Assembly (NCBI RefSeq): GCF_040703035.1
Contig: NZ_CP159996.1
Coordinates: forward strand, 530,001-594,000
DNA length: 64,000 bases
Source: Terribacillus aidingensis
GTDB taxonomy: Bacteria; Bacillota; Bacilli; Bacillales; Amphibacillaceae
Reading direction: 5' to 3'
Below, piece by piece: positions 9,833 to 17,082 of this stretch (the stretch's first letter is position 1; every line of letters starts with the position of its first letter). A program made the translations under genes and the position numbers. Below the pieces are notes generated by a model that worked only from the letters and a program-made list of their open reading frames with translations, had not been told where the DNA came from and ran no database searches.

Positions 9833-10171
9833 ATGGAAAAGATACTATCACACGTTATTGATCATTTGTTTTTCGTCTTGATACTGGCAATGGCAGTTGC
9901 TCAATATTATCCGGATTCTGTATTTGGTATCTTTAGGAATAATGTTATTGCGTTTGCAGTTTTAATAGGGATTATCTTTTTAAATCATGTTTCATCAAAG
10001 TTATTGCATGCTTCCTCAAGCATTGGAGAGCCTTACTTCATTCGCGGTCTGGGGGTGCTGTGGTTACTATGTACGATATTAAATCTCATCAGCCCGGATA
10101 AAGACACATTTGCTTCGTTTGATACTTTTCTATATTGGATTCTGATTGTATGTCTTATTTTTATAACTTAA
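9833..10171 (+). CDS. Small membrane protein of unknown function
   Basis: A 112-residue protein with three predicted membrane helices (about residues 8-30, 36-54 and 72-90 plus a hydrophobic C-terminus WILIVCLIFI). ATG 9833 is preferred over the upstream in-frame start at 9776 because AGGGGG ends six bases before it. I recognise no family. It is a single gene: relics lie upstream, and a weak hairpin separates it from the YitT-like gene. Confidence 0.7.
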   Translation: MEKILSHVIDHLFFVLILAMAVAQYYPDSVFGIFRNNVIAFAVLIGIIFLNHVSSKLLHASSSIGEPYFIRGLGVLWLLCTILNLISPDKDTFASFDTFLYWILIVCLIFIT

Positions 10172-10190
10172 AATATATTTTGAAAAAACG

Positions 10191-10238
10191 AAGAGAAAGG
10201 AAGGCAATCCTTTAAACAGGAAATAACCTTTCTTTTTG
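10191..10238 (+). terminator. Weak terminator after the small membrane protein
   Basis: AGAAAGG pairs with CCTTTCT, with a smaller AAGG/CCTT inner stem, and TTTTT follows. It starts about 20 bases after the stop codon. Confidence 0.4.
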
Positions 10239-10340
10239 CTTGTATGGGGATTGCAGTCGCCACCTATACTGGAAATTAGCAGAGGCCATACTGCTTGTGG
10301 TAAAATTATAAGGTTAAAAATTTTAGAATGAGGTATCTGT

Positions 10341-11213
10341 ATGAGCAAAATCAGAAAGCGTAACCGAAGTAAGTTATTCATTTTGTTACGAGGACTGTTC
10401 GTCATCCTCGGAGGATTCATCGCAGCATACGGCTTGGAAACCGTCCTGATCCCAAATAACGTATCAGACGGAGGCGTCACTGGTATCAGTATCGTCATCT
10501 CTCAACTTGCTGGACTGCCGCTAGGTGCACTAATCGCTATTATCAACCTTCCGTTTGTATGGTTGGGTTATAAACAGATAGGGAAAAGTTTCGCGATTTA
10601 TTCCATTATCGGAATTGCGTCATTATCAATAGGTACAGTTCTCATGCATCACACGCCAGCTATTATCGAAGGCGACACCCTGCTCGTTACTGTAGTCGGA
10701 GGTATTATCCTAGGTTTAGGTATGGGTCTCGCATTACGTAATGGCGGAGCTGTAGACGGCATTGATATGCTGGCCGTTCTTCTATCACGTAAATTACCAT
10801 TTGGAACAAGTGATTTGATCTTATTCCTTAATATGTTTGTCTTCATCTTTGTATCCACTGTATTTGGTCTGACGGGAGCCATTCTCTCAGCAATCGCCTA
10901 CTTTATCGCATCCAAAGTCATCCACATTGTAGAAGAAGGTCTAAGCGGTTCGAAAACCTTCAAGATCATTACAACCGAGCCTAAGTTAATGGTTGAAACC
11001 ATTCGTGACCGGCTGGGACGAAGCGCTACCTATAAGGAAGCATACGGTGGATATACACATGAGAGATTCATGGAAATTACTTGTGTTATCAACCGTTTAG
11101 AGGAAAGTAAGCTGAAAGAAATCATCAATGATATTGATGATGGAGCTTTTGTTACGATTTACGATGTAGCGGAAGTTAAGGGTGGTACCTTTAGGAAGAG
11201 TGATATTCACTAA
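10341..11213 (+). CDS. YitT/YvjA-family membrane protein (DUF161-DUF2179)
   Basis: A 290-residue protein with five to six membrane helices at residues ~15-180 (DUF161/YitT_membrane; motifs PNNVSDGGVTGIS and LALRNGGAVDGIDMLAVLL) and a cytosolic C-terminal DUF2179 domain from ~200 (KIITTEPK, ending VAEVKGGTF). Full length for the family. GAGGT lies seven bases before the ATG. Families of this kind are common in Bacillaceae in several paralogues; transport is suspected but the substrate is unknown. It stands alone, with its own terminator. Confidence 0.92.
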   Translation: MSKIRKRNRSKLFILLRGLFVILGGFIAAYGLETVLIPNNVSDGGVTGISIVISQLAGLPLGALIAIINLPFVWLGYKQIGKSFAIYSIIGIASLSIGTVLMHHTPAIIEGDTLLVTVVGGIILGLGMGLALRNGGAVDGIDMLAVLLSRKLPFGTSDLILFLNMFVFIFVSTVFGLTGAILSAIAYFIASKVIHIVEEGLSGSKTFKIITTEPKLMVETIRDRLGRSATYKEAYGGYTHERFMEITCVINRLEESKLKEIINDIDDGAFVTIYDVAEVKGGTFRKSDIH

Positions 11214-11237
11214 GGTTCTAGAATGTAATCAGTTTTT

Positions 11238-11270
11238 AAAGCGTCAAACTATCTAGTTTGGCGCTTTTTA
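11238..11270 (+). terminator. Terminator of the YitT-family gene
   Basis: GCGTCAAACT / AGTTTGGCGC stem with loop ATCT (one G-U pair), followed by TTTTT. Confidence 0.88.
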
Positions 11271-11369
11271 TATGTATACGTTAACTCCTTAAGAAGAGAT
11301 GAAAGAAAAGACTTTTACGATAATACGAATTGTTGTTTTATTATCTTAACATTATCATGAATAGAGAAA

Positions 11370-11497
11370 CTACCATCTACGTTTAATGTCTGAAGACCCA
11401 TCTGCATCCCTCACAACCTTCGGAGCAAACCCATTATCCCACTTCATCCAATTAGAAAAAGCTAAATCAGGATCTATCAATAAAGGAAGTAGTTAAC
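11370..11497 (-). pseudogene. C-terminal relic of an unrecognised protein
   Basis: On the minus strand an open stretch reads DLAFSNWMKWDNGFAPKV and continues to KRRW and a TAG stop at 11372-11370. It has a plausible protein-like composition but no start codon or upstream body. It could be the end of a deleted gene. I do not recognise the family. The rest of 11271-11505 shows nothing further. Confidence 0.3.
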
Positions 11498-11520
11498 TAA
11501 CACAAATGGAGGCGATTAAT

Positions 11521-11702
11521 ATGACGAAAGCAGTTGCGATTACAGGCGGTCCGAAGAAGACGTCCCGATTGAATGGATCCGTGGAGTATGTGATTGCTGA
11601 TTTGGAGTTGAAGGGCTGTGACTTGTCACATGTTGTAGTAGCGGATTTGCCAGCGGAAGATTTGCTGTATGCTAATTTTACAAGTGATAAAATCATCGAC
11701 GC
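11521..11702 (+). pseudogene. N-terminal fragment of an NADPH-dependent FMN reductase
   Basis: ATG at 11521 has GGAGG eight bases upstream. The first ~60 residues (AITGGPKKTSRLNG, then DLPAEDLLYANF) match the flavodoxin-like N-terminus of SsuE/MsuE-type FMN reductases, including the G-x-P-x-x-x-S-x-x FMN-phosphate loop. The homology ends at about FTSDKII and the frame stops at 11736 inside the next gene. The C-terminal two thirds are missing, so the product cannot be a working reductase. Confidence 0.75.
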
Positions 11703-11709
11703 GACACAG

Positions 11710-11984
11710 CAGGAACAGAGGTGTTGTCGCTATTGACGACAAAACAGGTAGATACAGTTATTGTCACGGGCTGCACGACGAGCGGCTGCGTGCGGGCAAC
11801 CACAATTGACGCATTTTCTTACGGATTCAAAACAATTGTCCCAGAGGAATGCGTCGGCGATCAAGCAAAGGAATCACATGATGCAAATCTGTTTGATGTG
11901 AATGCACGATATGCGGATGTCTTGCCGAAGGTGCGGGTGGTAGAGTATTTAGGTTCGCTGAAGACTTCGCCAATTACGACGTAG
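11710..11984 (+). pseudogene. C-terminal fragment of an isochorismatase-family hydrolase
   Basis: In a different frame from the flavin-reductase fragment, 11710-11984 encodes VIVTGCTTSGCVRATTIDAF with the catalytic Cys, followed by a normal family C-terminus (KTIVPEECVGDQ, then SHDANLFDVNARYADV). The N-terminal half with the catalytic Asp and Lys is missing. The junction near 11703-11710 indicates one deletion that removed the end of the reductase and the start of the hydrolase. An internal GTG/TTG could start a fragment of ~90 residues, but it would lack the active-site triad. Confidence 0.8.
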
Positions 11985-11997
11985 CACTGGAATGGGA

Positions 11998-12034
11998 AAC
12001 ACATCTTTTCTTTTAGAGGAGGTGTGTTTTTTTG
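11998..12034 (+). terminator. Terminator after the isochorismatase fragment
   Basis: AACACATC / GAGGTGTGTT pairing (AACACA/TGTGTT core) followed by seven T, directly after the fragment's stop codon. Confidence 0.75.
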
Positions 12035-12149
12035 TTTGTAAAATTGTTAGTGACAAAAGAAAGGCTAGAAAATTTCAGGAACTTCACGAGCCTTAATACG
12101 TAGTACTTCTTATACAACGTTTCATAATACATATTGAAATGATGGAGAG

Positions 12150-12239
12150 ATGGCCGACATATTAACCTTACAGCCAGTTTATGAAATGGGTCATGTCGAC
12201 AGAGATTTACCAATAAGCACAGAAGGAGGCACTCTGTAA
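12150..12239 (+). CDS. Possible 29-residue leader ORF overlapping the acetyltransferase start
   Basis: GGAGAG stands just before an ATG that opens 29 codons (MADILTLQPVYEMGHVD...). The TAA overlaps the following ATG in the sequence TAATG, and the ribosome site of the downstream acetyltransferase lies inside this ORF. The arrangement suggests translational coupling or a leader peptide. It may equally be the end of a decayed gene. I recognise no family. Upstream, 12035-12149 shows nothing clear. Confidence 0.35.
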   Translation: MADILTLQPVYEMGHVDRDLPISTEGGTL

Positions 12240-12679
12240 TGGTAATGACATTAAGAGCTATTGATGCGGATAACTGGCATGCTTGTGTGAAGCTGACAGT
12301 AAACGAGGAACAAAAACAGAACGTGGCTGAAAATGCCGTGTCACTTGCCCAAGCTGCTTATGAGAAGCAGTGGTATCCTCACGGCATATATTCAAATGAA
12401 ACATTAGTTGGATTCCTAATGTTTGGAACAGATCAGGAAACAAAGCGCGTGGAATTGTGTCGTTTCATGATAGACAAGCAATATCAAGGGAAGGGTTATG
12501 GAAAAGCTACGCTTGTGAAGCTATTCGAACTAATCAATATCAGGTACGGAGCTATTTCCCTCTATACAAGTATCGTCCCAGAAAATGACGCAGCCAAGAA
12601 GCTCTATGAAAGTGCAGGGTTCAAAATGACAGGGGAAGTCATGTGGGAAGAGCTTGTGATGGTGAAACGGATAGAATAG
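12239..12679 (+). CDS. GNAT acetyltransferase, spermidine-acetyltransferase type
   Basis: A 146-residue single GNAT domain. The acetyl-CoA loop reads QYQGKGYG (Q/R-x-x-G-x-G), with the C-terminal ENDAAKKLYESAGF motif. The N-terminus (LRAIDADNWHACVKLTVNEEQ) resembles BltD/PaiA-like diamine acetyltransferases of Bacillus, which N-acetylate spermidine and spermine. GAAGGAGG lies nine bases before ATG 12239; ATG 12245 is the alternative. It stands alone between terminators. Substrate is inferred from family resemblance only. Confidence 0.85.
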   Translation: MVMTLRAIDADNWHACVKLTVNEEQKQNVAENAVSLAQAAYEKQWYPHGIYSNETLVGFLMFGTDQETKRVELCRFMIDKQYQGKGYGKATLVKLFELINIRYGAISLYTSIVPENDAAKKLYESAGFKMTGEVMWEELVMVKRIE

Positions 12680-12712
12680 ATCTTTCTTTTCAGTAATAAC
12701 ATGTTGGTTTTA

Positions 12713-12745
12713 AACACAATTCTGTGTAGAGAATTGTGTTTTTTT
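12713..12745 (+). terminator. Terminator of the acetyltransferase gene
   Basis: AACACAATTCT / AGAATTGTGTT, 11-base perfect stem with loop GTGT, followed by T7. Confidence 0.92.
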
Positions 12746-12807
12746 GCATTGTTATGTGATTTTACAACATGTCCTTTTAGGTTTTTGCACCAAATTAACA
12801 TAAATAC

Positions 12808-12836
12808 TGGACATCATTAGAAAATGGAGTTATGAT
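12808..12836 (+). promoter_or_regulatory. Sigma-A promoter of the split-transketolase operon
   Basis: TGGACA (12808-12813), a 17-base spacer, and TATGAT (12831-12836): one mismatch each to consensus. Transcription should start near 12843. The in-frame ATG at 12832 lies inside the -10 box and so cannot be the translation start of the transketolase gene. Confidence 0.82.
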
Positions 12837-12849
12837 GTTTTCAACACCA

Positions 12850-12873
12850 CTTGTAATACAAGTATACAAGTAT
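12850..12873. promoter_or_regulatory. gnt-type GntR operator
   Basis: A perfect palindrome CTTGTA-A-TACAAG (12850-12862) overlaps ATACAAGTATACAAGTAT (12856-12873). The second differs at two positions from the B. subtilis gnt operator ATACTTGTATACAAGTAT as I recall it. It begins about 7 bases after the predicted transcription start, a repression position. The natural partner is the GntR/FadR-type regulator at 17081-17776, at the other end of the same gene set. Confidence 0.7.
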
Positions 12874-12915
12874 ATAAGTTTACAAGGGGATCACTTAGGA
12901 ACAGGAGTGTGGCAT

Positions 12916-13752
12916 ATGCAGCAAACAAGCGTTGAACAGTTGAAACAGCATGCGATTGAGTTACGCAAAACAGCAGTCACGATGGTGTATGAAGCACAAT
13001 CTGGACACCCAGGAGGTTCCTTGTCGGCTGCGGATGTTATATCTGCTTTATATTTCAGGGAAATGAATGTAGATCCGGCCAATCCGAAATGGGAAGATCG
13101 AGATCGATTCGTCTTATCAAAAGGGCATGTAGCTCCCATACAATATGCTGCTTTAGCATTGCGAGGCTTTGTTCCAAATGAAAGCGTATACACCTTGCGC
13201 CAATATGGTTCACCTTTCCAAGGGCATCCGGATATGAAGAAATGTCCCGGAATTGATATATCAACAGGATCATTAGGTCAAGGGTTATCCTGTGCTGTCG
13301 GAATGGCAATTGCAGGGCAGCGTGATGAGAAAGACTACCGCGTATTTGCGATGGTAGGCGATGGAGAGTGCCAGGAAGGACAGATTTGGGAAGCAATCCA
13401 AGCTGCAGTCAAATATAAGCTGGATAATTTGATTGTCTTTGTTGATAACAATCGTCTCCAAATCGATGGTTTCTGTGAAGATGTTATGCCGCTGCTCGAT
13501 CTGGAAAAGAAATTCGATGCATTCGGTTTTGATACTACTCGTATTGATGGACACAGCATGGAACAAATCGTAGGGACATTGGATACTTTTGCGAAGCAGA
13601 AGAACGGCAAGCCGAAGTGCATTGTCTGCGATACCGTTAAAGGAAAAGGCGTCTCTTATATGGAGGACCAAGCTGCATGGCATGGTACAGCACCGAACAA
13701 AGAAGAATTTGAGTTAGCGATCAAGGAACTAGAAGGAGGCTTGCCAGTATGA
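12916..13752 (+). CDS. Split transketolase, N-terminal (TPP-binding) subunit
   Basis: A 278-residue protein from ATG 12916, which has AGGAG eight bases upstream and begins in the usual place for this family. It holds the TPP-PP domain only: GHPGGSLSAADV near the N-terminus, GQGLSCAVGMA in the middle, and the Mg/TPP motif VGDGECQEGQIWEA with VDNN downstream. Half-size transketolases work as a two-subunit enzyme with the C-terminal partner encoded next, moving a two-carbon ketol unit between a ketose and an aldose, classically as phosphates. First gene of a GntR-controlled operon with the second subunit (four-base overlap), an SDR dehydrogenase and an MFS carrier. The cell must also have a housekeeping full-length transketolase elsewhere, so this pair probably serves one catabolic substrate. 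Confidence 0.93.
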   Translation: MQQTSVEQLKQHAIELRKTAVTMVYEAQSGHPGGSLSAADVISALYFREMNVDPANPKWEDRDRFVLSKGHVAPIQYAALALRGFVPNESVYTLRQYGSPFQGHPDMKKCPGIDISTGSLGQGLSCAVGMAIAGQRDEKDYRVFAMVGDGECQEGQIWEAIQAAVKYKLDNLIVFVDNNRLQIDGFCEDVMPLLDLEKKFDAFGFDTTRIDGHSMEQIVGTLDTFAKQKNGKPKCIVCDTVKGKGVSYMEDQAAWHGTAPNKEEFELAIKELEGGLPV

Positions 13753-14699
13753 GTGTGACAAAAAAAGCCGTCGAGAAAAAAGCGACAAGAGCTGCATTTG
13801 GAGACGAAATTGTCCGTTTGGGTGAGTCGAATAAGGATATTTATGTCGTGGATATTGATATCGGGAAATCTTGTAAAACAGATAAGTTCATCGAAAAATT
13901 CCCGATGCAGCATATCAATGTCGGGATCGCAGAACAGAATGGAGCAGGTATCGCAGCTGGGCTTGCGACAACAGGAAAGATTCCATTCATTAGTACGTAC
14001 GCGGTATTTGGGTCTCTTCGCATGGCAGAGCAAATTCGTCAGGAAGTTTGCTATCCGAATCTGAATGTGAAAATCGCTTGCTCCCACGGCGGGCTGACAC
14101 CAGGAAATGATGGCGGAAGCCACCAGGCGATCGAGGATATGGGCGTCATGCGATCATTCCCGAATATGACGGTCATTATGGGAGCGGATTATCATTCCAC
14201 TCGCAAATTGATTGCCGAAGCAGCTGCTATGTACGGTCCGGTTTACCTGCGGTTCACACGTGATGCTGTACCAATGATTTATGACGAAAACGAGACATTC
14301 GAAATCGGCAAAGCAAAACAGCTTCGTGACGGAGAAGATATTGCCATCATTGCAAACGGTGATACTGTACGTTTGGCAATTGAAGCGGCTGAGCAGCTGG
14401 AGCAAAATGGTATTTCAGTCAAGCTGCTTGATATGCATACCATCAAGCCACTTGATGTAGAAGCAGTTAAAGATTGCCTAGATATCGGAAGAATCATCAC
14501 CGTCGAAGATCACAATATCCTGAATGGCCTTGGCAGTGCTGTAGCTGAAGTCATAGCTGAAGCAGGGAAGGGACAGCTGGCAAGAATCGGTGTACAAGAT
14601 AGATTCGGTGAATCTGCACCTTATGAGAAGCTGCTGGAAATCAACGGCATCACGGTAGAAAACATAGTGGCAACAGCAAACAAATTACTAACAAACTAA
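13749..14699 (+). CDS. Split transketolase, C-terminal (Pyr + C-domain) subunit
   Basis: A 316-residue partner of the preceding gene. The start ATG overlaps the upstream TGA (ATGA), so the two subunits are probably made in equal amounts by coupled translation. The Pyr domain carries NVGIAEQNGAGIAAGLA with the catalytic Glu that activates TPP, then SHGGLTPGNDGGSHQAIED. The C-terminal transketolase domain starts at about residue 190 (GEDIAIIANGDTV). Full length for a split enzyme. The substrate cannot be read from sequence. Confidence 0.93.
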   Translation: MSVTKKAVEKKATRAAFGDEIVRLGESNKDIYVVDIDIGKSCKTDKFIEKFPMQHINVGIAEQNGAGIAAGLATTGKIPFISTYAVFGSLRMAEQIRQEVCYPNLNVKIACSHGGLTPGNDGGSHQAIEDMGVMRSFPNMTVIMGADYHSTRKLIAEAAAMYGPVYLRFTRDAVPMIYDENETFEIGKAKQLRDGEDIAIIANGDTVRLAIEAAEQLEQNGISVKLLDMHTIKPLDVEAVKDCLDIGRIITVEDHNILNGLGSAVAEVIAEAGKGQLARIGVQDRFGESAPYEKLLEINGITVENIVATANKLLTN

Positions 14700-14720
14700 T
14701 AGCATAGGAGTCTGGAGAAC

Positions 14721-15479
14721 ATGTTCAAATTGGATGATCGAGTCGCAATCGTAACAGGTAGTGGATCTGCAAAAGGAATCGGCCGGACTATCGCGCTGAC
14801 ATTGGCTGAGCAAGGTGCAAAAGTAGTGATTGCCGATATGAATAAGGAAGGCATCGAGGAGACTGTAGCTGTCATAACGGAAGCTGGAGGAACAGCTCTC
14901 GGAGTAGAAGTCAATGTGACAGATAAAGCATCTGTTGATGCAATGGTAGAAAAAACGCTGGATGCATTCGGGCGTATCGATATTCTTGTTAACAATGCTG
15001 GTATCTCGCAAAAAGTTACAGTTGAAGAAATGACAATTGAAGACATCACGAAAGTCTTCAACGTCAATATGTTTGGTCTGTTCCTATGTACGCAAGCTGT
15101 ATTAGCGCCAATGCGCAAGCAGAAATTCGGCCGCATCGTCAGTTTGTCGTCTGTTTCCGCTAAGCGTGGCGGCGGTGTGTTCGGAGGGGCGCATTACTCC
15201 GCATCCAAAGCAGCTGTACTTGGATTCTCCAAAAACCTTGCACGGGAAGTGGGATTGGACGGCATCACTGTTAACTGTGTTGCACCGGGATTAGTGAATA
15301 CGGATATCTGGAAGTCGCTGCCGCAGGAGGATGCTTTGCAAGTCATCTCTGGTATTCCGCTTGGCAGACCAGGGGAGACGAAGGAAATCGCTGCTGCAGT
15401 TGCATTCCTTGCATCAGAAGAATCCTCCTATATTACTGGGGAAGAAATCGATATCAATGGTGGCTCGCATATGGACTAA
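14721..15479 (+). CDS. SDR-family NAD(P)-dependent dehydrogenase
   Basis: A 252-residue classical short-chain dehydrogenase. The cofactor loop is TGSGSAKGIGR, structural NNAG is present, and the catalytic Ser, Tyr and Lys lie in LSSVSAKRG and HYSASKAA. The C-terminal motif EEIDINGG is typical of FabG-like members. Asp at the end of the second strand (VVIADMNKEG) favours NAD over NADP. It sits 21 bases after the transketolase pair with AGGAG upstream. By context it probably oxidises or reduces a sugar, polyol or sugar acid taken up by the next gene's product, giving the ketose used by the transketolase. Confidence 0.88.
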   Translation: MFKLDDRVAIVTGSGSAKGIGRTIALTLAEQGAKVVIADMNKEGIEETVAVITEAGGTALGVEVNVTDKASVDAMVEKTLDAFGRIDILVNNAGISQKVTVEEMTIEDITKVFNVNMFGLFLCTQAVLAPMRKQKFGRIVSLSSVSAKRGGGVFGGAHYSASKAAVLGFSKNLAREVGLDGITVNCVAPGLVNTDIWKSLPQEDALQVISGIPLGRPGETKEIAAAVAFLASEESSYITGEEIDINGGSHMD

Positions 15480-15535
15480 ATAATTGGGGCGGGCCACTGG
15501 CCCCGTCCTGCATCTAAATGATTGGAGGAATAATC

Positions 15536-16867
15536 TTGGAGCAGCACATGCTTGAGAAATCCACTACCCGGAAAGTTACATTACGTCTGATACCGTTTCT
15601 GTTTCTCTGTTTCTTTATCTCGATCCTCGATCGTGTGAATATCAGTTTTGCAGCTTTACAGATGAATGAAGATCTTGGCTTCTCGAATGCTGTCTACGGC
15701 CTTGGAGCGGGTATATTCTTCTTAGGTTACTTCCTGCTGGAGGTACCAGGAAGTGCAATCATGACCAGGATTGGAGCACGTCGCTGGATCAGCCGAATTA
15801 TGATCTCATGGGCAATTATCGCGATCCTGATGGCATTTGTACAGGAACCATGGCAGTTTTATACTGCTAGATTCCTATTAGGGATAGCAGAAGCAAGTTT
15901 CTATCCATGTATGGTGTATTATTTGAGTGGCTTCTTCCAATCGAAGCATCACGCTAAGGCAATCGCAGCCTTTATGCTTGCGATACCTGGAGCTAATGCA
16001 GTGGGGGCACCCTTATCTACATTCTTGATGCAGATTAATTGGTTGAACCTTGCAGGCTGGCAATGGTTGTTTATTTTGGAAGCGATTCCGGCTCTTATTC
16101 TGGGGATCATCTGCTTCTTCTATTTGGATGATCGTCTGGAAGATGTGAACTGGCTGAAGCCAGAAGAGAAGAACTGGCTGCTGGATGTAACGCAGAAGGA
16201 AAAAGAAGCGAAGCAGCAAGTAAAGCATTACACGTTTGCGCAAGCATTGAAAGATCGAGATGTCCTGATTCTTTCTGCGGGCTACTTCTGCTGGATGTTC
16301 GGCTACTACGGCATCAATATGTTCCTCCCGACCGTGACAGAGTCAATGTCGGAGTCCTTGTCGATAAGCACGCAGGGGCTAGGGTGGCTTCTAGGTTTGA
16401 TGTATGCTATCGCCATGGTGGCAATGATCTTAGTCGGAAACCATTCAGACAAAAAGAACGAAAGACGCTGGCATGTGGCTGCTTGTTTAACAACGAGTGC
16501 AATCGCTATGATTGCGAGCAGCTATGTGGCTGAATCAAATATCATTCTATCGTTCGTATTGCTGACAGTAGCGCTGTGCGGGGCCTTTGGAGCATATTCT
16601 CCGTTCTGGGCAATACCTCCATCCTTCCTAACAGAGTCAGCGGCAGCTGGTGCGATTGCTTTGATCAACAGTATCGGAAATCTTGGCGGGTTCTTCGGAC
16701 CATATGCAGTCGGGTATATCCGTGATACAACTGGTTCTTTCACAATGAGCATGATTTTTCTCGGAATCAGCATGATTCTAAGCTCGCTAATCATAATATT
16801 CCTAGTGAAGCAGTCCGGAAAAGCAGTGTCCCGGATTGCTGAAAAGAAACTCGGTAAATCAAGCTAA
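15536..16867 (+). CDS. MFS transporter, anion:cation symporter (ACS) type
   Basis: About 443 residues and twelve predicted membrane helices. The helix-1 region reads LDRVNISFAALQMN and the loop GARRWISR is the MFS A-motif area; these are usual in the ACS/phthalate-permease branch that carries sugar acids and other organic anions. I prefer the TTG at 15536, six bases after GGAGGA; the ATG at 15518 lies upstream of that site. A short GGGGC/GCCCC hairpin at 15486-15504 lies between this gene and the SDR gene, without a T-tract. Fourth gene of the operon; likely brings in the operon's substrate. Confidence 0.88.
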   Translation: MEQHMLEKSTTRKVTLRLIPFLFLCFFISILDRVNISFAALQMNEDLGFSNAVYGLGAGIFFLGYFLLEVPGSAIMTRIGARRWISRIMISWAIIAILMAFVQEPWQFYTARFLLGIAEASFYPCMVYYLSGFFQSKHHAKAIAAFMLAIPGANAVGAPLSTFLMQINWLNLAGWQWLFILEAIPALILGIICFFYLDDRLEDVNWLKPEEKNWLLDVTQKEKEAKQQVKHYTFAQALKDRDVLILSAGYFCWMFGYYGINMFLPTVTESMSESLSISTQGLGWLLGLMYAIAMVAMILVGNHSDKKNERRWHVAACLTTSAIAMIASSYVAESNIILSFVLLTVALCGAFGAYSPFWAIPPSFLTESAAAGAIALINSIGNLGGFFGPYAVGYIRDTTGSFTMSMIFLGISMILSSLIIIFLVKQSGKAVSRIAEKKLGKSS

Positions 16868-16904
16868 TAGAAGCATGACAAAAAAACAATCGGAGGCGAA
16901 GAAA

Positions 16905-17048
16905 ATGGAAGAAAAATTGAATTCAAAGCAAACGATTATTTGTCAGGATTGCGATGATGTGATTGATGTGACAGACAGCCCGGAAGGCGGACGTGTATTG
17001 TACGGTGTATGTCTGGAATGCCGAGAGGATAATGGGACAGCGGAATAA
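16905..17048 (+). CDS. SR1P-like small Cys-pair protein (GapA-binding peptide family?)
   Basis: A 47-residue protein with GGAGG eight bases before ATG 16905. The core TIICQDCDDVID and VLYGVCLECRED give two CxxC pairs, probably a small zinc knuckle. Spacing and wording resemble SR1P of B. subtilis (39 residues, TIVCQDC...LYG.C), a peptide that binds GapA (glyceraldehyde-3-phosphate dehydrogenase). It is the last gene of the transketolase operon, 37 bases after the MFS gene and just before a bidirectional terminator. A role at the GAP/GapA step would suit a pathway that makes triose or erythrose phosphate. Family assignment is from memory of SR1P; other small CxxC proteins remain possible. Confidence 0.6.
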   Translation: MEEKLNSKQTIICQDCDDVIDVTDSPEGGRVLYGVCLECREDNGTAE

Positions 17049-17052
17049 AGGG

Positions 17053-17082
17053 AAAAGGAGTCAGCATATGCTGACTCCTTTT
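17053..17082. terminator. Perfect palindromic bidirectional terminator
   Basis: AAAAGGAGTCAGC / GCTGACTCCTTTT around the centre ATAT, a 30-base perfect palindrome with A and T runs on both sides. It ends the transketolase operon and the converging gntR-type gene, whose TAA stop overlaps it. Confidence 0.93.

Noticed and set aside
12013..12213. 66-codon minus-strand ORF upstream of the acetyltransferase
   Set aside because: No ribosome site, composition not protein-like, starts in a terminator region.
12832..12915. Upstream extension of the transketolase N-subunit to ATG 12832
   Set aside because: That ATG lies inside the TATGAT -10 box, and the extension covers the operator; ATG 12916 has a proper ribosome site.
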